DNA from: Saccharomycopsis malanga
Lineage: Eukaryota > Ascomycota > Saccharomycetes > Ascoideales > Saccharomycopsidaceae
DNA length: 64,000 bases
Assembly: GCA_004014935.1 (NCBI GenBank)
Contig: CP025323.1
Span: 124,001 to 188,000 of the forward strand
Direction of reading: 5' to 3'
Shown: in pieces, positions 58,053-64,000 of the stretch
Layout of the letters: the number at the start of each line of letters is the position of its first letter
How positions within the stretch are numbered: the stretch's first letter is position 1
The notes under the pieces: model-generated
Database searches by the model: none
Seen by the model: only the letters and a program-made list of their open reading frames with translations
Told to the model about the DNA's origin: nothing
Position numbers and translations under genes: made by a program

Positions 58053-60995
58053 TTAGCCTGATACAGATGTTCTGGCACTGTGTGGGGTGTCACCGTAGTG
58101 ACTATGGTAATGATTGATTATGTTATAGAAGTTATTTGTTGCCGGGGCATTGCTCAAGCCAAGGGACAGCAGAATACCAGCTCTATCATTACTATGTGCA
58201 TTCTCCTGTTGCAGGAAAGCCTCATCATCTTTGACGGAAAAAGACGATAACAATGTTTCGGTAGTGCCGCTACTATTGCCTTCTGGTGAGAATTTTGGCG
58301 TTGTGTCACCTCCTACAATTTCAATGTCCTCATGCTGGTTGAAAAGCCTCTCGCTACGAACACTTTGAGAGGAGGGTGTCTCCACGATAGGGCTTTCGAT
58401 TATGCTTTGGGTCATGAACGAGGCTTTGGAATGAAGTTCTATATTATCACCTTGTCGTGTCTTTGGAGTGGCCAACATCGGGTCTTTTGCTTTGTGAACA
58501 TGAGAAGTAATAGGGTGATTATAATTCTCTATCTCCATTTCAAGCACATTTAACACATCCTTTGCCTTCGAACTGATTTTAAGAGTTTCAGAAATGTTTT
58601 GAAATACGCCGAGGAAGTATTGTAGTTTGATTTGAGCCTCTTCGCGTTCTGTTGCTAGGTTTGATCTAAGCTGAGATGCAAATTTTGTTACAAAATAGCA
58701 TTTTAAAAGCTCTGCTACAACATTCAATTTGATATTGATCATTTCAGCATCATCGTTTTCCACGTCATAAAAATTAAATTCCCTCTTTTCTTGCTTTTTG
58801 TTTTCCTGCTTTTCTTGATTCTTGGAAAAATATAAGCTTTCCATGTTCCCTACATTACGTTCTAAGATAGCAAGATACTTTACAGCATATTCTGGAACTG
58901 CTAATTCTTTGGCCCCTTTAGAGCTTTTATGATACAACTTCGAAAGCTTCTTCATTATCTTCTTCATGACATGCCTGATTTCAGGAAGTGTGCCTTTGCT
59001 ATAGTGTGTGTTTTGTATGGAAACGTGTGCTAGACATACAAGTTCTTGCAAGCTTGTTCCTTCGAAGTTTACCTGTCCTAACTGTGTCAAAGATGCTGGG
59101 TGCGATGTCTTGGTCAGTTTGCTATTACCAAATGTGTTTTCTGAAAAGTCATCATAACTGTCAGGTTCTAGTGTTGATGATGACGATGTGGGAGAGGAAG
59201 AATCTCGTGTATACGGCTGGGCTAAAGTTTTCTGAGGGGGAACAAGTTTTTCCATTTTTATTGTGCTCAAAGTTGTCAATGTGACAACCAAAGGCTTCAA
59301 CCCAGTCTCTTCATCAGTGAAACTTTCATACTTTTTGATTTTTGCAAGAACACCATGGCTGTAAATGTCATTCAGAGAAGTTATCACGTTGTATGATTTA
59401 AAATTTCGGTTTTTTATGTAGAACAAACCAATAAGCTGGTTATTGTCTGCCAATTGAATTACTGCCTGCTTTTGTATAGGATTGATTAGTCTCAAGTCAG
59501 GAACAGTTATAGTTGGGAATAGTGGCTCTGAGACTGGTATTACAAGAGTAAGCAAGGTGGGAATAGCAGGTTTTTTTCTGCTAACAGTACTTTCCGTACC
59601 GGAGAAGCTGGGTTCCATGAAGTTACCTCTAGAAGGTGGAGGCGGAGGCAAGGCTGATATGGTCAGGTATCCTTTTGATGTACTTGGGATATTCTCACTA
59701 TTGTGTGGTATAGCATGTATAGCTAAAAGTGATAGAGGTGGGGGAGGAAGAGGTGGGGGAGGAAGAGGTAATATTTGAGGAGCAGTAAGTAAGTTGTTTT
59801 GTTGATACATATTTTTATCTTGAGGAGCTCCAAGTAAATTTTTTTTTTGATGCATTTGTTTATCATTAGAGACAAAAAGAGTTGAGTTTCTGTGATTTGT
59901 CAACTCTGATGATTTGTGCTTCTTTTCATTTTCTATCTCATTCTTTAGTAGCATTCGTTTCTGTTTGGGATTCTCAAGAGCGCCAATGGACATCTCGCCC
60001 ATGTCACGATACAAGCTGTCTTTTAAGCTCCCGACGTCCATATTTTTGAAACTACGGGTTAACTGTTGTACTTCTCTTCTTTTGGAGCTTTTGTCAGTGA
60101 TTTTGCGTCTACGCTGTGGCCTGTCATTCAGGGATGCTGCTTCAAGTAGCTTTTGCTCTTCAGCTTTGCCATGAATCAATAAATTACGACTGTAAACATC
60201 TGTAGGTTGTTTTTCCATATCCTCACCTGTCTTGTACTCAAGCATTTGCAACATTTCCGGGTCTTGTAATGCTTTCGATGAATATAGGTAAGCATGTTTC
60301 ATTCCAGCATCCACTTCTTCATCGTAGTCGCTGTCATAGTCGCTGTCATCTTCTGGTTCTTGAAAATTGTTCTCTGGGTTTTGGTAGGGAATCATGGCAT
60401 TTGTCGGTGGAAGAGCCTGTTGTATCTGTTGAGGCGGTGCTTGCAAAGGAACCACTTGAGGATGGTTATGATGCTGTTCGTAAGACGGAGGCGAAGGGAA
60501 AGTTCCTGGAAACACCCTAGCATACTCTCCTTCTATGCTATCAGCGGAAATTGGCCCGAAAGTTTGTATTCTTACCGACTGGACCTTGTCACCTTGAACA
60601 GTGTCGTATTTTACCGAAAGGATCTTCCCTAACGTTCCCATGGTTGGCGGCGTTTGGTTGTCATCGATGCCGGCGTCAGGATTGAAAATATCATTGAGTT
60701 TTCCAGCTAGGAAGTTTGCTACCATAGGAGTAAACACCCCTATGAAATCATTGCGCCGGTACGAGTCAATAATATGTGCTAATTGAGCAGTCGCCATATC
60801 TGATGCCGGAAGGTCTACCACATTGTTTGGCTGTAGCTGTCTGGAGGTGTGTAGAATCTTAACATTCACAGGTCTGTTTGACGACACCAGCACCGTTGTA
60901 TTGTTAGGCATTCGAGCTCTAACATTATATTGGTTATTATCCTGGAGACCTTGATTGGAAACATCCTCATCCTCTATAAACGTGTTGGGATCCAT
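58053..60995 (-). CDS. Unrecognised 980-residue acidic/proline-rich protein
   Basis: I do not recognise this gene. The ATG at 60995 (MDPNTFIEDEDVSNQG) opens a frame of 980 residues. The N-terminal ~170 residues look folded (VNVKILHTSRQLQPNN, ATAQLAHIIDSYRRNDFIGV, then ANFLAGKLNDIFN). An acidic stretch SDYDSDYDEE lies near 220, and basic QRRRKITDKSSKRREVQQ near 300. Two poly-Pro runs (LPPPPPLPPPPL-like and ALPPPPPSRG) occur around 410-460, possible SH3 or profilin ligands. A second ordered part at about 640-800 is helical (IKLNVVAELLKCYFVTKFASQL). Poly-Pro plus helical regions would suit a cytoskeletal or polarity scaffold, but that is inference. Several CAG/CTG codons should be re-read under CUG-Ser. 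Confidence 0.75.
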   Translation of the reverse strand: MDPNTFIEDEDVSNQGLQDNNQYNVRARMPNNTTVLVSSNRPVNVKILHTSRQLQPNNVVDLPASDMATAQLAHIIDSYRRNDFIGVFTPMVANFLAGKLNDIFNPDAGIDDNQTPPTMGTLGKILSVKYDTVQGDKVQSVRIQTFGPISADSIEGEYARVFPGTFPSPPSYEQHHNHPQVVPLQAPPQQIQQALPPTNAMIPYQNPENNFQEPEDDSDYDSDYDEEVDAGMKHAYLYSSKALQDPEMLQMLEYKTGEDMEKQPTDVYSRNLLIHGKAEEQKLLEAASLNDRPQRRRKITDKSSKRREVQQLTRSFKNMDVGSLKDSLYRDMGEMSIGALENPKQKRMLLKNEIENEKKHKSSELTNHRNSTLFVSNDKQMHQKKNLLGAPQDKNMYQQNNLLTAPQILPLPPPPLPPPPLSLLAIHAIPHNSENIPSTSKGYLTISALPPPPPSRGNFMEPSFSGTESTVSRKKPAIPTLLTLVIPVSEPLFPTITVPDLRLINPIQKQAVIQLADNNQLIGLFYIKNRNFKSYNVITSLNDIYSHGVLAKIKKYESFTDEETGLKPLVVTLTTLSTIKMEKLVPPQKTLAQPYTRDSSSPTSSSSTLEPDSYDDFSENTFGNSKLTKTSHPASLTQLGQVNFEGTSLQELVCLAHVSIQNTHYSKGTLPEIRHVMKKIMKKLSKLYHKSSKGAKELAVPEYAVKYLAILERNVGNMESLYFSKNQEKQENKKQEKREFNFYDVENDDAEMINIKLNVVAELLKCYFVTKFASQLRSNLATEREEAQIKLQYFLGVFQNISETLKISSKAKDVLNVLEMEIENYNHPITSHVHKAKDPMLATPKTRQGDNIELHSKASFMTQSIIESPIVETPSSQSVRSERLFNQHEDIEIVGGDTTPKFSPEGNSSGTTETLLSSFSVKDDEAFLQQENAHSNDRAGILLSLGLSNAPATNNFYNIINHYHSHYGDTPHSARTSVSG

Positions 60996-62105
60996 AGCGA
61001 TAAACCTTGATACCAGATAAACGTTGATAATAACTGAAAGTTTAACTCTTTTCCTGTTTATAGTCCATATAGCATTGAAGTAATTAAGTGCTTACTTGGT
61101 CTTATACTAGACGAAGTCTTTTTCCTGTTGCGCGCATATAAATATGTCAGCTCCCAACATGACAGAGCGACTGCAGTGTCGTCAACCCTGCTCTACTAGG
61201 GTAGTCGCAATGTTGCTTCAAAATTTGGTATTGAGATGCTAATGGACGTTGTTTTCGGGAATTTGAACAAACGTATAGTGTAAGGCAGCCGGTTGATAAT
61301 TTAGTTACTCCTTCAAATCTATGTAAAAGTATGTGACCAAAACGAAGGTGACTCTTGTATATACACTATAGCTTTGCTATCACAGAAAAACATTTATTTC
61401 ACAATAATGCTATCTATATAACAAACAATTATTGTAAAGCAAAACTTGTCCTTTCCTTCATAATGCTGTGTTTCTTTTAGTATATATTTCATGGTAACTT
61501 CCCTTCAAAAGTGTCCGTGTCAAGCATCTGAAAACTTGAAATGGACTTACCTGGTAACATTGACAATAATATTTATCCAACCTACAAAGAAATACAGCCT
61601 AAATATTTCAGATACCTTTATATTTATCCATATCAGCATTGAATGTGCTTGGACGTGATATAAGTAGTCAGCTTATTAGATTTTTAAAGTCCAGCTTACT
61701 TACCTGGGCTATCATAGTGTATTTTTGCGGGTATTCTAAGCAGTAAAGTATCTGCTGCTTATGTTTGAAGAAAAGTCTGATTTATAGTTAATATACAGCT
61801 TAATTACCAACATCAAATGCCCCCTTGTAATTACATTCGTTTCTATCCTATCGTACAATTGGCATCTCATGCTTTTTTGCTTTTAAAAGTTAGTACACCC
61901 ATTACAACTTTCTCTTGGCCCTAGCATGATTAACGCAGAGTAGCCATCAGTAACAGACATTGGGTGTTGGTATGCCTAGATTCAGATAGCAAAGTTATAT
62001 TATTTCTGGCTTCATTGATTTGACTACTAGTAATTAGCTCCGACTCATAATATACTTATATTCTGTTTCATTACATCTGCTACATTTCTTTAACTAGCAG
62101 AAAGT
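60996..62105. other. Intergenic region upstream of the proline-rich gene, to tRNA-Asn
   Basis: 1.1 kb, AT-rich, no gene. Two minus-strand CAGGTAAGT matches (at about 61545-61553 and 61698-61706) are perfect donor sites without a recognisable exon or branch point. Confidence 0.55.
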
Positions 62106-62179
62106 GACTTCGTGGCCAAGTTGGCTAAGGCGTGCGACTGTTAATCGCAAGATCGTGAGTTCGACCCTCACCGAGGTCG
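62106..62179 (+). tRNA. tRNA-Asn (anticodon GUU)
   Basis: 74-nt tRNA. The acceptor stem GACTTCG pairs with CGAGGTC, discriminator G at 62179. A-box TTGGCTAAGGC, anticodon loop CTGTTAA with GTT, and B-box GAGTTCGACCCTC are present. No intron. The body matches yeast tRNA-Asn (GCGTGCGACTGTTAATCGC). Confidence 0.97.
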
Positions 62180-62189
62180 TTTTTTTTTT
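62180..62189 (+). terminator. RNA polymerase III terminator of tRNA-Asn
   Basis: T10 run begins directly after the discriminator base. Confidence 0.9.
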
Positions 62190-62276
62190 GCAGTTTTTAA
62201 GACAGAATCTTATCAGATATTCTTGGAGAACATGATTCTTTTTCTTTTGGGTTATGTTTTTCAGTGAAACACAAAA

Positions 62277-63581
62277 ATGGGTTTAGAGTATGACGTTACT
62301 GTTGTCGGTTTAGGGGCATTTGGTCTCTCGACTTGCTTAGAGCTTGCTAGAAAAGGATACTCTGTTTTAGCCTTAGATGCGGGAGGAACGGTACCATCCA
62401 AGTACTCAGCTGCCAATGATTTAAATAAAATCATCAGAGCAGAGTATTCGGATATAACATATACAAAACTAGCAGTTGAAGCTCTTGGAAAATGGCAGTC
62501 TGATCCTATATACAAGAGTTGTTATGTCCAGTGTGGACGTTTGATGTTATCGCCCTCTGCTGGTGCTAATCTCCGAAGAGCCGAGTTTGAAAGTCAAGGA
62601 TATCAGAATCTCAACAAATTGGGTGTTTCCGCCAAGATTCAGAGCTACAATTCACGCACTGAGGTTGCGAAGATGTTTCCGTATTTTAAATCTAATACTC
62701 TTGATGAGAAAGTGGTAGCCAAGTTCAATCCAAATGCTGGCTTTGCTCATACTGCAAACTCCCTTTCGCTGGCGTATAATGAGATTCAACGGCTTTATCA
62801 ATCGCAGGTAACCTTCAAGTTTGAGGCAGTAAACAACATAGATATACATTTATGCTCGTGGAACAAAACACAAGTTAAAGTTTCCACTGATCTGAACAAT
62901 GTATACTTTTCTAAAAAGGCAGTGGTTGCTTGTGGAGCCAATACAGCTCGTCTTATAGACTGTAAAGACCAAATCCACGCATTGGGGCTTCTTGTCACCC
63001 ATATTGTTCTTACAGATGAAGAATACGTTAAATACAAAGATATGCCTATATTTTTCAGTGCTGAACATGGATATTTTTTTCCTCCAGATCCTGAAACCAA
63101 AAAACTAAAAATCGCAGTGTCTTTTGCAGATTTCTCCAACAAAATATCACATCCTGCTTCTTCTAAAAATACTTTATCTCTCCCCTCATTTCCTTCTTTT
63201 GGTAAACATGGACCATTGCCTTTAGATGGTGATAAACATGCTAAAGCATTGCTTAAGTTGATGCTTCCAGAATTAGCTTACCATAAATTTGTGGACCCGA
63301 AAATATGCTGGATTGCAGACACCCATGACTTGAATTTCCTAATAGATCTGGTCCCTGGATTCGACGAATTAGTCTACGTGGCGTCTGGAGATAGCGGCCA
63401 TGGGGCAAAATTCATGCCTAATATTGGTAAGTACATTGTGCAAAAGTTGGAGGGCAAGTTGAGTAAACAGCTTTCTCACAAATGGCGTTGGAAGGAATAC
63501 CCTCAGTGGCCTAGTACATTCCCTACAAGAGCAAAAAGATTGCACGTCGACTTGATATCTGGAAGGCAAGAAAAACTTTGA
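62277..63581 (+). CDS. FAD-dependent oxidase, fructosyl-amine/sarcosine oxidase family
   Basis: 434-residue flavoprotein of the MSOX/DAO superfamily, likely oxidising a secondary amine (fructosyl amino acid, sarcosine or pipecolate-type) and giving H2O2. The FAD motif VTVVGLGAFGLSTCLELARKG starts at residue 7 and VLALDAGG ends beta-2. DLNKIIRAEYSD resembles the NKIIR segment of fructosyl-amine oxidases. The K-I-Cys-W segment (Cys344) fits the covalent flavin Cys, followed by NFLIDLVPGF and ASGDSGHGAKFMPNIG, the C-terminal flavin loop. The protein ends QEKL, one residue from a canonical PTS1 (SKL/AKL), so peroxisomal location is possible but not shown. The ATG at 62277 has A-rich context. It begins 98 bp after tRNA-Asn. 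Confidence 0.88.
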   Translation: MGLEYDVTVVGLGAFGLSTCLELARKGYSVLALDAGGTVPSKYSAANDLNKIIRAEYSDITYTKLAVEALGKWQSDPIYKSCYVQCGRLMLSPSAGANLRRAEFESQGYQNLNKLGVSAKIQSYNSRTEVAKMFPYFKSNTLDEKVVAKFNPNAGFAHTANSLSLAYNEIQRLYQSQVTFKFEAVNNIDIHLCSWNKTQVKVSTDLNNVYFSKKAVVACGANTARLIDCKDQIHALGLLVTHIVLTDEEYVKYKDMPIFFSAEHGYFFPPDPETKKLKIAVSFADFSNKISHPASSKNTLSLPSFPSFGKHGPLPLDGDKHAKALLKLMLPELAYHKFVDPKICWIADTHDLNFLIDLVPGFDELVYVASGDSGHGAKFMPNIGKYIVQKLEGKLSKQLSHKWRWKEYPQWPSTFPTRAKRLHVDLISGRQEKL

Positions 63582-64000
63582 GTGATATTTCAAAAATATA
63601 CTGTTGCCGTTGCGTGTGAAACTTTTTGAAAAATATGAACATTTCAAACAGAAACTTACAATATCAAGTTATCAGAGTTGATTGAGAGAAGTATAAAGCA
63701 GGTATAAGGACAAATTTTTTATGTTGCAATTTGAAAGAGAAAGATTATTAGTATAATCTTCTATAGTAACCCTATAAAATAACCATATCAGACAATGGTA
63801 ACTAGATAGGTCCTATATCTTCACTTACTACTTGTAGTCAGTGGCCATACACTACCCAGTATGTGAAATAACACTATGTATGTCATTATAAAAGATTGCT
63901 GACTGATTTTGATTAATATCTTCATAAAGCCCATTATTAACCATAACACAAATGATTCTATTTTATTGTACTAATTGAAATATTAAGCGTATTATTTCTT
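63582..64000. other. Right-end intergenic region
   Basis: 419 bp, AT-rich, no gene seen before the window ends. Confidence 0.6.

Noticed and set aside
61545-61706. Two perfect CAGGTAAGT donor matches on the minus strand upstream of the 980-residue gene
   Set aside because: No ATG exon, branch point or acceptor could be paired with them; listed only as a possible 5' UTR intron to check with RNA-seq.

Overview
The window is nuclear DNA from a budding yeast, probably of the CUG-Ser clade (Candida, Debaryomyces and Scheffersomyces relatives). Genes are compact and AT-rich intergenic spaces separate them. Short introns have yeast-type signals (GTATGT or GTAAGT donors, TACTAAC-like branch points). 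Two CTG codons fall where homologues carry Ser: residue 109 of Rfc2 (RGI-CTG-IVREK) and residue 290 of Prp2 (GY-CTG-IRFDD). Leucines written at CTG codons should therefore be read as serine. The species cannot be named from the sequence alone.

Layout: UTP18 (partial, -) and COA3 (+, one intron); KCH1-like channel (-); MRPL27 (+) and DPB3 (-); a tRNA-like relic; RPS30 (-, intron right after the ATG) diverging from EFM7 (+); GCD7 (-, intron); ATP3 (-, intron); YSH1 (-) diverging from EAP1-like (+); RFC2 (-, intron); ERG8 (-); YAE1 (-) diverging from WHI2-like (+); a class II aldolase/adducin protein (-) diverging from SPC97 (+); a degenerate LTR-like repeat; PHO4-like (-); an 18-bp minisatellite; an FLC-family membrane protein (-); an old yellow enzyme (-); a 2.4-kb stretch without a clear gene; MDH1 (-); a second tRNA-like relic; ISA1 (-) diverging from PRP2 (+); a leucine-rich-repeat/Cys4 protein (+); a broken short-chain dehydrogenase gene that still has its intron; an NAD(P)-binding epimerase-like protein (-); an unrecognised 980-residue proline-rich protein (-); tRNA-Asn(GUU); and a fructosyl-amine/sarcosine oxidase-like flavoprotein (+).

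Most genes are core housekeeping: ribosome biogenesis and ribosomes (UTP18, RPS30, MRPL27), translation control (GCD7, EFM7, EAP1-like), DNA replication (DPB3, RFC2), RNA processing (YSH1, PRP2), mitochondria (COA3, ATP3, MDH1, ISA1), sterol precursors (ERG8), spindle pole (SPC97), and phosphate or stress signalling (PHO4-like, WHI2-like). Regulatory motifs fit these roles. There is an RRPE/PAC pair upstream of UTP18, an MCB box about 85-100 bp upstream of both RFC2 and DPB3, CACGTG plus an inverted TAGGGCT pair upstream of RPS30, and CCAAT boxes upstream of ATP3 and MDH1. Several neighbours (UTP18/COA3, MRPL27/DPB3, RPS30/EFM7/GCD7/YSH1, RFC2/YAE1) are also close together in Saccharomyces cerevisiae, as I recall.

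Five live genes are spliced and would be truncated by simple ORF calling (COA3, RPS30, GCD7, ATP3, RFC2). I see no clear new defence or mobile system. The most unusual items are the two tRNA-like relics, the in-frame open extension after the MDH1 stop codon, the deleted dehydrogenase that kept its intron, and the hexapeptide-like minisatellite near PHO4.
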